Shown here: positions 1-10,318 of the stretch, piece by piece
Numbering within the stretch: position 1 is the first letter of the stretch
How the letters are laid out: every line of letters begins with the position of its first letter
NCBI GenBank assembly: GCA_003868215.1
Contig: QWDQ01000021.1
Coordinates: forward strand, 248,001 to 312,000
Direction of reading: 5' to 3'
From: Pseudophaeomoniella oleicola
Lineage: Eukaryota; Ascomycota; Eurotiomycetes; Phaeomoniellales; Phaeomoniellaceae
DNA length: 64,000 nucleotides
The notes under the pieces: model-generated
Seen by the model: only the letters and a program-made list of their open reading frames with translations
The model's database searches: none
Told to the model about the DNA's origin: nothing
Program-made: the position numbers and the translations under genes

Positions 1-57
1 GCCACTGAATCTCTCATTCAGTCAGCGTCAGTGTTCCTTCCAGCGTAGAGCGTCCCG

Positions 58-2727
58 ATGTCGACACAAAATGCACCAGCAAAGCCCCGAGTCACTCGAG
101 CATACGAGCGTCCAGAAAATGAGCCTACAGACAAGATGCATCCCACAACAGAACAGGTAGCACGTAGAGAGCAACTATCCGCCCTTGAACGTACCCTCTC
201 GACGAATTCGCCCATACTTGCCTCCCTTCTACTTCAATTACCGACGTCCTCAATATTCCAACTCTACCATACTTCACCCTTCCTGCGACGGCTGCTACAA
301 ACATGTCCAATAGCATGGAAGCACCTATCCTTCCGCTTGGCGGCTCCTTCGATTCAGATGACGAACGCCAATGCGCCAGATGACGGTGTTGGTTCGCCGC
401 GCCCTTCCAAGAATTATGCGCTTGACCAATTGCTGCTGAGAGTTGTCAACCCGTTCAGCAGTAACTTAAAGAGCCTGGAGTTGGATAATACCGCTGTATC
501 TGGCCAGATTCTTACATCCACCGTCCTCTTACTGCGCCGGGAGACTCTCGAACATCTCTCAGTCCGTGGTTGCAAGAATGTGAGCCTCAAATATCACCTC
601 AACCCATACCTCAATGTTTTTGGCCTGCAACATGAAGCCGCCCATGAATGCGGGGCTGGTGATAGGCCTATGGCGAAGATGGCGCTAAAGAGCCTGTACA
701 CCTACCGTTGCAGGCATCACAGAAGGCGTCCATATCTACCATCGTCGCTCTCGAGGAGAGACTCAGATTCGGAGCCCACCCATGAGCTCGTCACGTTGTG
801 TCACAAGCTTGGAATTTGGACAGACACCGCATGGTGCACTACACCGGGCAATCGATGCTATCGGCGGCGGAATTATGTCCAAATGAGAGTTCCGAATGGC
901 ACATCTGAAGTCTGGGTCGTCTTTGACCGGCTTTGGCGATCTCGAAACTGGATTGGACCACCCGACGGAACGACTACCTCGGCAACAAGAGATGGCCGGA
1001 GTTGGGAGCAAGAAGAGTACGCCAGGGATGGTGAGGCGCTAGGCTTCAACCGTGGCAAGAGACTTCAGGAAGGTAAAGCAACACCTGCACATCTCCGCGC
1101 GAGCCATCGGGATTTCGTTGAAAGGATCACATGTGACAGCTGTGGCGATGCCATCTTGGAGCGTTGCGAGCAGTGTAGCGTGTTGATGCATTGCGCTGGT
1201 TGTAGAAAGACCCTGTGTGCCAGCTGCGCGTATGACAGACCGTACGCCTTTAGAAGACCAGCCGCTGAGACCATTTCGCCGGACGCGGTCTGGTGGGCAC
1301 CTGGGCATACGGTCAATCCTTGTGTTATAGCAGAACCTCCTCCAGCGCTTCCAGCAAATGGAGCAGTACCTTTACCGAGTCTGAGACTTAGATGGTGCTG
1401 TACACAACCAATCTTTTCCGGAGGAGGTGGTATGTCGTTTGCACCAGGCATAGTCCGTGATGCGGAGCGTGTGCGTGCAGCACCATTGCCACGGGGCCAG
1501 GGATGGGAGGATCCCGAATTTTCTGCAATACCGACCGCACAGAATGGCTCTGCTTCTGTTCAGCAGCCGCCTCATATCCCAGAGCGCTTATCAGAGAATG
1601 ATCGCGCCAATATAATCAACTGGCTTTTAGGACCTCCAGGACGAAATCTAGTTGAGTGCCCTCGCAATCTATGCACGGACTGCTATGACAGCGAGACATG
1701 GAGGGTGCACTGTAAAGCGTGTTCAAAACCACTTTGCATGGAACATGATCTACGAGGCCTCAAGCTAAGGATATGTGGTCTTAAGGACCTCAATCTCGAA
1801 AAGATGGCTGTCCGGGAACAACATACGCGAGCGACGTCAATGCTTTTAACGCACACAGAAGTGCCCAGAATTACCCCTGATGGGCCGGTGACCTCGGCCC
1901 TTCAACTCAATCCCAATCTACTCTTGCTCGAAACAGCTGCGCTGCCGCCTGCAGGGGAACAGTTGCCTGCAGTAGGGATTGAGGAAATCGATGGACATGG
2001 CGTCAACGGAATAGTATCTTCTGCTTCTGGCACGACCGATAGTACACTACAGGTTCCTCTTCACCATCCTCTACCTTCGCGACCTCTTCTACCGCTGCTA
2101 TCTAGCCCTACGTCTTCAGTTCCAGCCCGTCCACCCTCTGTGGGCTCGATCCAGACAGTGCCATCCCGTACATCATCTCCTGCTTCCCTATACCAGGAGC
2201 CGGCTCATCCAGCTTGCGCGACCCCAACACCAACGCCGCCGACTTGGACAGGCTGCCTTTCATTCTTCTGTTCTTCCTTCCGTACCCATGGCGATATGCG
2301 TCCACGATGTCCGTCCATCAATTTTCACATAAAAGAATGCGCTTCTTGCTCCACGTTCGTGTGTACAGACTGTATTGCTTCCTCGCCGATTCCGATCACT
2401 TTCAATGGGTGCAAGTGCTCGAGTTGTCAAAATGCGTTCTTCTGTCCTAACTGCATGGGCAAAAGACTTGATACAGGCGAATGTCGAAGGGTCGAGGAAG
2501 AGAAACGTGAGCGCGAAGAACGTGAACGGAGAGAGCGTCTGGCAGAAGAGGAGAAACGAGGGAGAGAGAAGAGCGACTGGGTCATGGGTATCGTAGGAGA
2601 ATTTTGGGAGCAGATGGAAGATGAAGGAAAGAACGACGAGGATAACTCTGAGGAAGCTGAAGAAGTTGATATTGCGGGCATACTGAGGCGTCATGTTCCG
2701 CGACTAGGAATTGAAGCTGCAGCTTAG
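58..2727 (+). CDS. F-box-like protein with cysteine-rich zinc clusters
   Basis: A single open frame of 889 aa starting at the first ATG. Residues about 50-95 resemble an F-box (LLQLPTSSIFQLYHTSPFLR followed by a conserved W), and residues about 135-180 contain leucine-rich-repeat-like text (LKSLELDNT, LEHLSVRGC). Three cysteine-rich blocks follow: one starting at C359 (CDSCGD, then CEQC, CAGC, CASC), a second starting at C534 (CPRNLCTDC, HCKACSKPLC), and a third near residues 760-810 (CSTFVCTDC, CKCSSC, CPNC). These look like zinc-binding clusters. The C-terminus (about 815-860) is a highly charged Glu/Arg stretch, probably a helix or coiled coil. From the family, F-box proteins supply substrates to SCF ubiquitin ligases; that role is inferred. 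I do not recognise the specific orthologue, and the F-box match is weak enough to need a profile check. Confidence 0.72.
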   Translation: MSTQNAPAKPRVTRAYERPENEPTDKMHPTTEQVARREQLSALERTLSTNSPILASLLLQLPTSSIFQLYHTSPFLRRLLQTCPIAWKHLSFRLAAPSIQMTNANAPDDGVGSPRPSKNYALDQLLLRVVNPFSSNLKSLELDNTAVSGQILTSTVLLLRRETLEHLSVRGCKNVSLKYHLNPYLNVFGLQHEAAHECGAGDRPMAKMALKSLYTYRCRHHRRRPYLPSSLSRRDSDSEPTHELVTLCHKLGIWTDTAWCTTPGNRCYRRRNYVQMRVPNGTSEVWVVFDRLWRSRNWIGPPDGTTTSATRDGRSWEQEEYARDGEALGFNRGKRLQEGKATPAHLRASHRDFVERITCDSCGDAILERCEQCSVLMHCAGCRKTLCASCAYDRPYAFRRPAAETISPDAVWWAPGHTVNPCVIAEPPPALPANGAVPLPSLRLRWCCTQPIFSGGGGMSFAPGIVRDAERVRAAPLPRGQGWEDPEFSAIPTAQNGSASVQQPPHIPERLSENDRANIINWLLGPPGRNLVECPRNLCTDCYDSETWRVHCKACSKPLCMEHDLRGLKLRICGLKDLNLEKMAVREQHTRATSMLLTHTEVPRITPDGPVTSALQLNPNLLLLETAALPPAGEQLPAVGIEEIDGHGVNGIVSSASGTTDSTLQVPLHHPLPSRPLLPLLSSPTSSVPARPPSVGSIQTVPSRTSSPASLYQEPAHPACATPTPTPPTWTGCLSFFCSSFRTHGDMRPRCPSINFHIKECASCSTFVCTDCIASSPIPITFNGCKCSSCQNAFFCPNCMGKRLDTGECRRVEEEKREREERERRERLAEEEKRGREKSDWVMGIVGEFWEQMEDEGKNDEDNSEEAEEVDIAGILRRHVPRLGIEAAA

Positions 2728-3434
2728 GGCGCAATACATCGCTCTGTTGGCGGTGACAATGACGAGATGACAACACTGTGTCTAGGATTTTATTTCACAA
2801 TGTGTTCTGGGAAGCCATCATTTTTATATAGCGTCGGAGGAGCAAACTGGCGATCATACAGCGTGTGTCAACAGTCACACTTGGGCGGACAGGTCTCCTT
2901 ACATGAGTGGCTTTAGCTTTTGACAAGCTGCTACCTTATCATTCCTTCAGGGCAAAGAGCACGGTGTTAGGAGCAAGCGAGGCTGCAAATCATAAATACA
3001 TATTTTGTGAACAAGCCTTATTGAGATCACTATGACAGTTGGCCGAGACTCACTTTCCTTGACGAAGAAAATATGCTTGCCTAACGAAGCATAAGCCATA
3101 TCGGAAGGATATACACGATAGTACATGTACATAGCATTTATTGGTACAAAATGTAACGTAGTCAATACGTACATTTGTATTACTCTATCCATGTCACCGT
3201 AGACAGCCGTGGCAACCAACCCGTTCGATGCATATGACGTCGGCGTCAAATTGCTCCATATTGTCCCAATCTGTTCACTTGCACTGTCTCAGACATACAC
3301 CTCACCAAGCATTTCTTCTTCAATGACTACCTAGGGACCTCTTTTAAAGACGGCTTGGCCCCATGTGAAGTCGCTGGGCGTCATCAAAAGAAGCACAACG
3401 CCCAGTTTCGAGCTTTTTGGATTGATCGGTCCCA
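2728..3434. other. Intergenic, no gene seen
   Basis: About 700 nt between two genes transcribed in the same direction. It should hold the 3' end of the F-box gene and the promoter of the LanC-like gene. It is moderately AT-rich around 2980-3180. No open frame with family resemblance and no clear RNA gene was found. Confidence 0.6.
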
Positions 3435-4607
3435 ATGTCGCATTCCGAACGTCGTTTCGAGAATCCCGGAAAACCACTTCGAGCTGTTAATGCTCGGGAA
3501 GAGCTCGTGAAACAACTCAATCGTATTCTCCTACTTGCTCCTCCTACCGTGGACATAGCGTCGGCTTCCAAGGCCCATGGTCTCTACTCGGGCATTAGCT
3601 CGACGGCTTTCCTGTTCTACAGGCTCTCCGAATTGTATCCGGCGCTGAAAGTACAGGGCCAGAGCCTGCGGGAGATCGCGTCGGCGTATCATGAAGCTGG
3701 ATCGAGCTTGTCAGCAGCAGCAGATACCCCGGATCCTGCTCATTGCGGGATTGCAAATGAATCGCTTGTCAGCTTGACTTTGAACGCCGTGTTAGGAGAC
3801 GAGAAGACAGCTATCAAAAGCGCTACAAAGCTTGCCTCAAGCGTGACGTTGGTCTTACAGACTAACGACCCCAATGCGTCGAGCAACGAATGGCTCTATG
3901 GCCGTGCTGGTTATCTCTATCTTCTGCGTACGGTTCGAGATCATCTCAGAAAAATCGACGCGGACGTAACCGATAGACTGGAAAGGACCATGCATCAGGT
4001 CGCGGACGCCGTTCTTGGTACCCAATACCCATGGACATGGCACGGCAAAGCCTACCTCGGCGCCGCCCACGGCATCATCGGCATCATCACCCAACTCGTC
4101 CTGAGCACCACCTCTCCCACAACTTCCCCCCCCTCAACAATCCTCAAGACCCATCTCGCCGAACTGCTGAGACTCCAGTTCCCCTCCTCTGGCAATTTCC
4201 CTTCCTCCCTTCCCCCTCACGGCGACAAGCTCGTCCAATTCTGCCACGGCGCCCCCGGCTTCGTCGCCTCCCTATCATCCCTACGCCCCTATTTCCCCAC
4301 CCTACACGCCGAGATCGACGACGCTTTACGTCGCGCTCGCTCCTGCGTCTGGCAACGTGGCCTGCTCACGAAACCCGCCTGTCTCTGCCACGGCATCGCG
4401 GGCAACGCGATCGTGCTCGGTGGTGATAGCGTTGCAGACAAACGACACAGAATTGAGACGTTTTTGACGTACCCGACGACGTCTGAGACTGCTCCGGGGG
4501 AGGGCGTGCTCGGACTGTACACTGGAGAAGCGGCGGGAATGGCTTGGGCATGGGCCGTGGCGGATAGAGGTCTGTATGATAGGATCATTGGGTACAATGA
4601 TGTTTGA
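3435..4607 (+). CDS. LanC-like (LANCL-type) protein
   Basis: An intronless 390-aa protein with the alpha-toroid repeats of the lanthionine synthetase C-like family: repeated small-residue turns such as HCGIANES, YGRAGYLYLL, AAHGIIGI, CHGAPGFVAS, CHGIAGNA and GLYTGEAAGMAW. The zinc ligands expected from human LANCL1 are all visible: C270 (in FCHGAPG) and the C318-H319 pair (in CLCHGIAG). Length fits the eukaryotic family (about 400 aa). In bacteria LanC cyclises lantibiotics. Eukaryotic LANCL proteins bind zinc and glutathione and add glutathione to dehydrated residues in damaged proteins. There is no lantibiotic precursor or dehydratase nearby, so a eukaryotic-type housekeeping or stress role is the better inference. 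A cytosolic location is likely because there is no signal peptide. From about 4080 to 4420 the codons become very C-rich. Confidence 0.88.
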   Translation: MSHSERRFENPGKPLRAVNAREELVKQLNRILLLAPPTVDIASASKAHGLYSGISSTAFLFYRLSELYPALKVQGQSLREIASAYHEAGSSLSAAADTPDPAHCGIANESLVSLTLNAVLGDEKTAIKSATKLASSVTLVLQTNDPNASSNEWLYGRAGYLYLLRTVRDHLRKIDADVTDRLERTMHQVADAVLGTQYPWTWHGKAYLGAAHGIIGIITQLVLSTTSPTTSPPSTILKTHLAELLRLQFPSSGNFPSSLPPHGDKLVQFCHGAPGFVASLSSLRPYFPTLHAEIDDALRRARSCVWQRGLLTKPACLCHGIAGNAIVLGGDSVADKRHRIETFLTYPTTSETAPGEGVLGLYTGEAAGMAWAWAVADRGLYDRIIGYNDV

Positions 4608-5129
4608 AGGGAATTGAAAAAGTTGGTTCTGGTTTCTTAGTAGGTTCTTAAATATCCAGGAGGGCCGTTCCTATTGCTCCTTCGGTGTTTTTCTGTACGG
4701 ACAGAAAATATACAGATAGACAGACCGACTTCCTGCGCTTTCATGTATTCATAAGGTAGGTAATGAGATTTATGAGAATGGGTTTTACTTGAACAAACAA
4801 AACTGATTGACTGACTGATAAGAAAGAATTATATATCCAATTCATTTCATTTCCATATCTTTGCTTTTCTGTGCATATATACCTAGTAGGTACACATATA
4901 TACTAGGCAATATGAGACACACCATTGCCGTACCGTACCAAATTCAACAATCCAACATGTCCCTTTCTTTCAATAAATCCTGTGAAAAGCAAGCAATCAA
5001 ATTCTCAAAACAGGGCGAAGAAAACGCCAGCTGGGCAGGGTATCTCAATAAACACTCAAAAAAAAAAAAAAAAAGAACAGAAACGAAATAAAAAGGGGGG
5101 GGGGGGGGGGGGGGGGGGATAAATGATGT
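4608..5129. other. Convergent 3' region with homopolymer runs
   Basis: The LanC-like gene (+) and the 374-aa gene (-) converge here, so this stretch holds two 3' ends. It is AT-rich and contains the A17 and G24 runs listed separately. No gene is seen. Confidence 0.6.
5058..5118. repeat. A17 and G24 homopolymer runs
   Basis: An uninterrupted run of 17 A (5058-5074) and, after a short spacer, 24 uninterrupted G (5095-5118). The G-run lies 11 nt past the stop codon of the minus-strand gene. On that gene's sense strand it therefore reads as C24 followed by a T-run, inside the likely 3' UTR. Run length may differ in the living genome because such tracts are hard to sequence. Confidence 0.9.
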
Positions 5130-6254
5130 CTATGGGGTATGATGATGATGATGATGATGGTGAAGGTCTTGTATTATTGCGTGTTTCATTTCAGAGAGGA
5201 GTTGGAGCGAAGGTAGGTCGGGAGGTGAGGTTGTTGTTTCTAAGGACGGAGGAGGGAGAAGGAGGATGATGTCGTCGTCGTCGGAAAAGGAGGAGGAAGC
5301 GGGGGTCAGCCTCTGATCTCGATCGGTTTCTTGGCTGTGTGGTGGAGTTCCGACTTCAGTCTCTCTGTGCTGCACTTTCCGATCGTTACCACCAGTCTGG
5401 GTCTGGTTCTGTCCTGGTGGTAATCTGCCTGTTCGTTCCAAGTACGCCTTGATCCCGGCGATTTCACCCTGTCGCTTGGCGAAGCTTGCGACCCTTATTG
5501 CGTAGGAATCGTATTCTCTTTGAGAGGCACGGAGACGGGCTTGTTCTTGTTTGGCCGTTTCGAGAGCTCCGGAGGAAAGGGTCAGGCGGCCGCGGGGTAA
5601 CGAAATGAGGTGTGTGGGTGTCTCGAGGGAGGACGGGATGGGGAGAGATCGGGATGCCAAGTGGCTGATTGCGGCACGGCGAATGGAGAGTTCTCGCTCG
5701 AGTCGTTGTTGTTGAGAATCTGGATTTGGATTCGAGTCCTGCTCCGTGCCATCTTTGGCGACGGTGTCTAGGATAAACCCTAGTTCGGCCGCCGTGAGGA
5801 GGGCCGCTTCACGATAGTGGGTTACTAGTTGATTGGCTAGTCGTGCATTCTCTTCGTCTTCCAAGACTCCCAGCTGTTCCTGAATGGTCTTCTCCTGTTG
5901 ACGAAGCAAATGCCAGGGTTCTCTTAAAGAGTGAAAGACTTCCCGCTTAGTCTCTAGGGCGGCTTTCCTGGCAAGCTTGTCAATATCCCCATGCGCCCAA
6001 TATCCTTCATTGAGGATCGTAGGCTGGGGCTTTTGCCTCTCAATGAAAGTTGCAACATCTTCCAATGGGGTTCCAAGCTCGTCGGGCTTTTGCGCCTTTG
6101 ATTTCCTTTGCCGTCTCTTCTTTCTGGCGGGTGTGCGAGGCTCGCTTTCTGTCTGCGTCTGAGTTTGGTCTTGTAATACGTTCTCATTACCAGTACCGCT
6201 ATTGGTCGAGTCGTCCAATGCAGCCCCTGAGTCCGGGGGGCTTTTGTCTGACAT
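5130..6254 (-). CDS. Unrecognised basic/coiled-coil protein with C-terminal His run
   Basis: A 374-aa open frame with a clean ATG and no obvious intron. I do not recognise the family. Residues about 35-60 are strongly basic (KKRRQRKSK), suggesting a nuclear localisation signal. Residues about 60-175 look like a conserved helical core (ATFIERQKPQPTILNEGYW and LREPWHLLRQQEKTIQEQLG), probably coiled coil. The rest is low-complexity and polar, with Gln/Glu-rich and Ser/Asp-rich stretches (SSSFSDDDD). The protein ends in eight consecutive histidines plus TP, encoded by a trinucleotide repeat. It is divergent from DIM1, with 468 nt between the two start codons. A spliceosomal or nuclear role would fit the basic patch and the neighbour, but this is only a guess. 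Confidence 0.7.
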   Translation of the reverse strand: MSDKSPPDSGAALDDSTNSGTGNENVLQDQTQTQTESEPRTPARKKRRQRKSKAQKPDELGTPLEDVATFIERQKPQPTILNEGYWAHGDIDKLARKAALETKREVFHSLREPWHLLRQQEKTIQEQLGVLEDEENARLANQLVTHYREAALLTAAELGFILDTVAKDGTEQDSNPNPDSQQQRLERELSIRRAAISHLASRSLPIPSSLETPTHLISLPRGRLTLSSGALETAKQEQARLRASQREYDSYAIRVASFAKRQGEIAGIKAYLERTGRLPPGQNQTQTGGNDRKVQHRETEVGTPPHSQETDRDQRLTPASSSFSDDDDIILLLPPPSLETTTSPPDLPSLQLLSEMKHAIIQDLHHHHHHHHTP

Positions 6255-6722
6255 GGTGCCTATTTCCTGAACTTATGGGCCAATGCATACCATGATGCTC
6301 TGGGATGCGCCAACGCGTGAGCAACGAGTTTATTTCTCAAATTCGCAGAAATTCCTACGCTATTCGTTTTGCTTTGTGAAGCCGAGGAAATAGGAAATGC
6401 TTTCTGTAGGGTTTGCATGCCAGATCACGGTCGCAATAGATGTACACTTCCACACAACTCAACAAAAAAAGACGTCCTAGTGTGACTTCATCTCGAATTT
6501 TTAAGCTTATCGATAAGACACTGTATCTAATGACTAATCATGGTGTGGGGTTGAGTCAATACCATCCCCACAAGTTCGAAACATCTTCGATGCCTTTCGG
6601 CGCCTTCTCAACCTCTATCGACCTCTGCAGATTTGCATACAAGCGACCGTTCCATAGGACTCTCTCACTTACAAACTATCTATACGTCTCCAACCAAGCA
6701 TATATACTCCTAGAAATCCAAT
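6255..6722. promoter_or_regulatory. Shared divergent promoter region
   Basis: 468 nt between two start codons that point away from each other (the 374-aa gene and DIM1). It contains a 12-bp perfect palindrome CTTATCGATAAG at 6506-6517, about 205 nt before the DIM1 ATG. No other gene is seen. Confidence 0.6.
6506..6517. promoter_or_regulatory. 12-bp palindrome in the DIM1 promoter
   Basis: CTTATCGATAAG is a perfect palindrome about 205 nt before the DIM1 start. It contains TATCGATA. Possible factor site; function unknown. Confidence 0.4.
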
Positions 6723-7222
6723 ATGGGTTCCGTTGTCATCCCTCATCTCGTTACCGGCTGGCATGTAGACCAAGCCATCATGTCAGAAGATGAACGCCTT
6801 GTTGTCATACGCTTTGGTCGCGACTGTAAGTACATTCACGATTTTCCCCCTTTCTCTCTCTTCCTACGGCGCTAATCCAGCCGTTTCGTGTAGGGGATCC
6901 CGATTGCATGAGACAGGATGAAGTTCTTTACAAAATCGCCGACAAGGTAAAAAACTTTGCGGTCATCTATGTCTGCGATCTCGACCAGGTGCCCGATTTC
7001 AACCAAATGTACGAATTATACGACCCGATGACGATTATGTTCTTTTTCCGCAACAAACACATGATGTGTGATTTTGGTACCGGTAACAACAACAAGCTCA
7101 ACTGGGTTCTCGAAGACAAGCAAGAACTAATCGACATTATCGAGACAATTTACAAAGGGGCGAAGAAAGGACGTGGATTGGTCGTCAGTCCGAAGGATTA
7201 TTCAACGAGGTACAGATATTAG
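6723..7222 (+). CDS. DIB1: U5 snRNP thioredoxin-fold protein Dim1/Dib1
   Basis: Two exons (6723-6825, 6894-7222) encode 143 aa. The intron is 68 nt, from GTAAGT to GTAG, and splits a Trp codon to give FGRDWDPDCM. The product matches the extremely conserved Dim1/Dib1/TXNL4A family from end to end: it starts MGSVVIPHLVTGWHVDQAI, carries VIYVCDLDQVPDFNQMYELYD in the thioredoxin core, and ends with KDYSTRYRY. Family length is about 142 aa. The protein is a structural part of the U5 and U4/U6.U5 tri-snRNP, needed for pre-mRNA splicing in the nucleus. Fission yeast dim1 mutants show mitotic defects. The whole reading frame looks intact, and the identity is close to certain. Confidence 0.97.
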
Positions 7223-8411
7223 AAACCAGCGACGCTTGCATGTATTTCGGTTATTGGTGTTCAGATACTCTACGCAGCGTTAGGAGTTCAGGTTGCAGCT
7301 TTCGAGTTCGGCGCAATCAGACAACTGGTGAGATATGGGTCAACGGACAAAGCAGATATGGTTGGTCTCACTCAATGACAATTCGTTTTGATCATTTATG
7401 CTAAAGGGTTTCTTTGCAACAAGACATGTTACAGCTACGATTTGCCTCATTTCCTGACTTCAAACAGCAAGTTGTCTGTGCGTTTGGTCAAGGCATTATT
7501 GAAAGCCGAGTGCAGAACACGGTAGGTACCTTTTCATGCGTCAGCACGCTTCGCTCAATTCAACCTCCGGGCATTGTTTGCTGGTTCTTGTTTTGTACTA
7601 ACGCCACTTTCGTGAGTGTCAATCCTCGGTAAGACTTGGGATCCTGCCTGTTTGAAGATTTCGTCCTTGTAGGCTTCACGTGAGTCTCTCTTGATCATGC
7701 GCCTGCTGGTCTGACTCAAACGGCCTTTGCAACGACGATGACTGTAATGAGATTTCCTGTCGGGTCGACGGCTTCTAGCCGCTATACGAGTTCGTTCTCT
7801 GCAGATTGAAGATGACATAGCCCAGGATGACAGCACCGTCGTTCCTACAAGACTGGCCCCAAGCTTGCACCTCCCGCTGGCGAGCTCTGTGCATCTATTG
7901 ACTCGAACTCCATCACGTTAGCAACTACGGTTGGCTACATCCTTTTGGAACTGCGATGCTGATAACTGCATTCTTAAAAGATTGTGTATTCATTGGAATG
8001 TTGCTGCTTTTACTCTGCCAGAACAATATACTGTACGCTCCCGACATCCCCGCGTTTTCGGTGGAGATCTACACCGAACACAATTGGCAAACCAAGTGGG
8101 ATTCGGATTAATCTATGCTTCATTTCATACTGTACCTAAAACAACCTCCTCTATCCTAAGCAGCGATCCCCTGCACATGCCTGTGCGAGGAGTTACATGC
8201 CAATATGGGATATGCAGGTACGTGGATCGTCAATTTCCCACCAATAGGACTGCAAACGGGTAAGGACATTATACGACTGCCTTGATGACGATGGCGAACA
8301 ACGATGAAACAATATTTGTGATCTGTCGACTGATGTCGATATCGGTGTACCTCAACTTCTAAGTCTTCTCACAATTCGCAGTACAAGGTAAAGAAATTTG
8401 TTCCTAGCAAG
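7223..8411. other. Intergenic, no supported gene
   Basis: About 1.2 kb between DIM1 and the polygalacturonase. Short open stretches exist (for example around 7414-7520 and 7990-8110), but none shows recognisable domains, a good start and a consistent intron pattern. It may include a decayed gene; I cannot support one. Confidence 0.5.
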
Positions 8412-9823
8412 ATGTTACCGCATTGTAGTCGACATATAATTGCATTGAGCACTCTCCTCGGTCTGGCCATTGGCATTAGCGGCGTCAGCGAGTCCGAACA
8501 AGATGGTCGCCACACTTGCACTGTGTATGCACGAGGAAATAGGACGGATGATGTGCCAAACATCCTTGAAGCATTTGAGACCTGCGGGAGCAATGGAAAG
8601 GTCGTGTTTCCCGAAGGTATCAATGAGTTCCCACCAGATATAGCGCAAAATCGAACCGCCGACGCTGACGCTGCGAAGGTCAAACATACTGGATTGCACA
8701 AAAGCTGAACCCTGTTGTCAATAATGTTACCATCGAATGGCGCGGTCTGTGGCAGTTTTCCGACAATCTGCCATACTGGCGAAACAATTCCTATCCTGTC
8801 GCCTTTCAGAACCATCATGCAGGTTTTATCCTCACAGGAGATGGCATCTACATCGATGGCTATGGGACAGGGGGCATAGACGGCAATGGGGACGTTTGGT
8901 ACACAGCGGAGGCAGGGACAACGCTCCCTGGCCGACCCATGCCATTTGTCTTCTGGAACGTGTCTGATGTCACCGTATCGAATTTCTTTGTCTATCAGCC
9001 ACCACTGTGGTCTCTGAATATTATGAATGGTACAGACATGTATTTCAAGGACATCACGTGCAATGCCACTGCCACAAGAGCCCCATACGGCCACAACTGG
9101 GTTTGGATCACCTGCTCAAATTGTTTGAATGAATCCGACTGATGTTTACAGGTCCAAAATACTGACGGCTTCGATACAATGGATGCCCGAAACATTACTC
9201 TGGAGAACTTCTACTACCAAGGTGGGGATGACTGCATTGCCATCAAGCCACGTTCGTACGGCATCTATGTCAGCAACGTAACCTGCCATGGTGGCAATGG
9301 AATCGCCATTGGTTCACTCGGCCAGTACCTGGAAGATTCAACGGTCGAGAATATCGTCGTTGACGATGTCAATATAATTCGTTACAACAACGACATGGAA
9401 AATGGGGCGTATATCAAGACCTACGTTGGCGCTCTTGTCCCACAGAGCTCCTATGAGAGTGCTGGCCTTCCTCGAGGCGGTGGCTGGGGCGATGTTCGAA
9501 ATGTCCTGTTCTCAAATTTCAATCTGCAAGGACCCACGATAGCAGCTGCGATCAGCCAATCCAGTGGTGACAATGGATCCTATGCCGGAACCAGCAAGAT
9601 GGAAGTGAGCAATGTTACGTTTGTCAACTTCACAGGCTATACTGTACCGAGCAGAAGTCGACCTCACCGTGTTAACAGCGTAAGCTGTTCCACAGTCCAT
9701 CCTTGTTTCGATATCAACTTCGAAAACTTTGACGTGGCACCGCAAAATGGAACGGTGGCAGAGGCACAAACAACTTGTAGCTATGTCGCGGATGGTGGAG
9801 TTCATGGAGTGACCTGTAGCTAG
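8412..9823 (+). CDS. Secreted exo-polygalacturonase (GH28)
   Basis: Three exons (8412-8616, 8679-9100, 9152-9823) give 432 aa. Intron 1 (62 nt) restores VFPEGQTYWIAQKLNPVV. Intron 2 (51 nt, weaker donor GTTTGG) restores APYGHNWVQNTDGFD. An N-terminal hydrophobic signal peptide (IIALSTLLGLAIG) marks it for secretion. The GH28 catalytic set is complete: N212-T213-D214, D235-D236 in GGDDC, H255 in CHGG, and the YIK motif with K298. The GRPMPFVFWNVSDV region and N-glycosylation-rich text are typical of fungal exo-polygalacturonases, which release galacturonic acid from chain ends of homogalacturonan (EC 3.2.1.67 type). The next gene on the same strand is a GH78 enzyme, so this is a pectin-directed pair. 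Read without splicing the gene looks broken, but the introns explain it fully. Confidence 0.92.
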
Positions 9824-10318
9824 AGCAGAAAGGTTCAAGATTTACCCAGGCATCTCAGATGGACTGTCAGGTATCTGGAGACAAGAGACACTCGATCAGT
9901 GAGGAGCGATCTTTGTTGTATACTCAGCACTAGCCCGATTGATCAATGCATTCATCCGAAGGTCAACATCTTCGAACCTCCCCCGCATAAAATGTCCGCA
10001 TTGCGGGGTGACGACAAGGATAAAGAACTTAGCAGGTTTAACAAGCCTTTATCTCAGCCGGTCCATTAGGAAAACATTCCACGGTATAGTTGTCAACCAA
10101 TTTTTCCGTCTATAACGGCCAACAACAGCTTCGGCAAGCTTTGTGCCGGAGGATCACTGGCCAGTCAGTAATCTGCACAATACCCAGGTGAGTAAGGCGG
10201 AATGTTTTCAGGAACAGATATGTCGTGTGTTTCGCAGCCCACAGGGCTCATAGAGATCTTTGTGATCTCAAAGAGGTTGAGTCTTACGTTTTTCTCATAA
10301 GCTGGAATATCCTTCATC
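9824..10318. promoter_or_regulatory. Intergenic between GH28 and GH78 genes
   Basis: 495 nt between the two tandem pectin-related genes. It should carry the 3' end of the first and the promoter of the second. I see no gene and no motif that I can name with confidence. Confidence 0.45.

Noticed and set aside
3435-4607. Lantibiotic biosynthesis because of LanC similarity
   Set aside because: No precursor peptide, dehydratase, protease or exporter nearby. The sequence fits eukaryotic LANCL.
7931-8263. A 110-codon open frame before the polygalacturonase
   Set aside because: Composition is not protein-like. Another frame gives a short plausible stretch (LYAPDIPAFSVEIYTEHNW) that stops soon after, with no family recognised.
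8412-9823. Polygalacturonase as a broken gene
   Set aside because: Stops between its open stretches disappear once two normal introns (62 and 51 nt) are removed. All GH28 catalytic residues are present.
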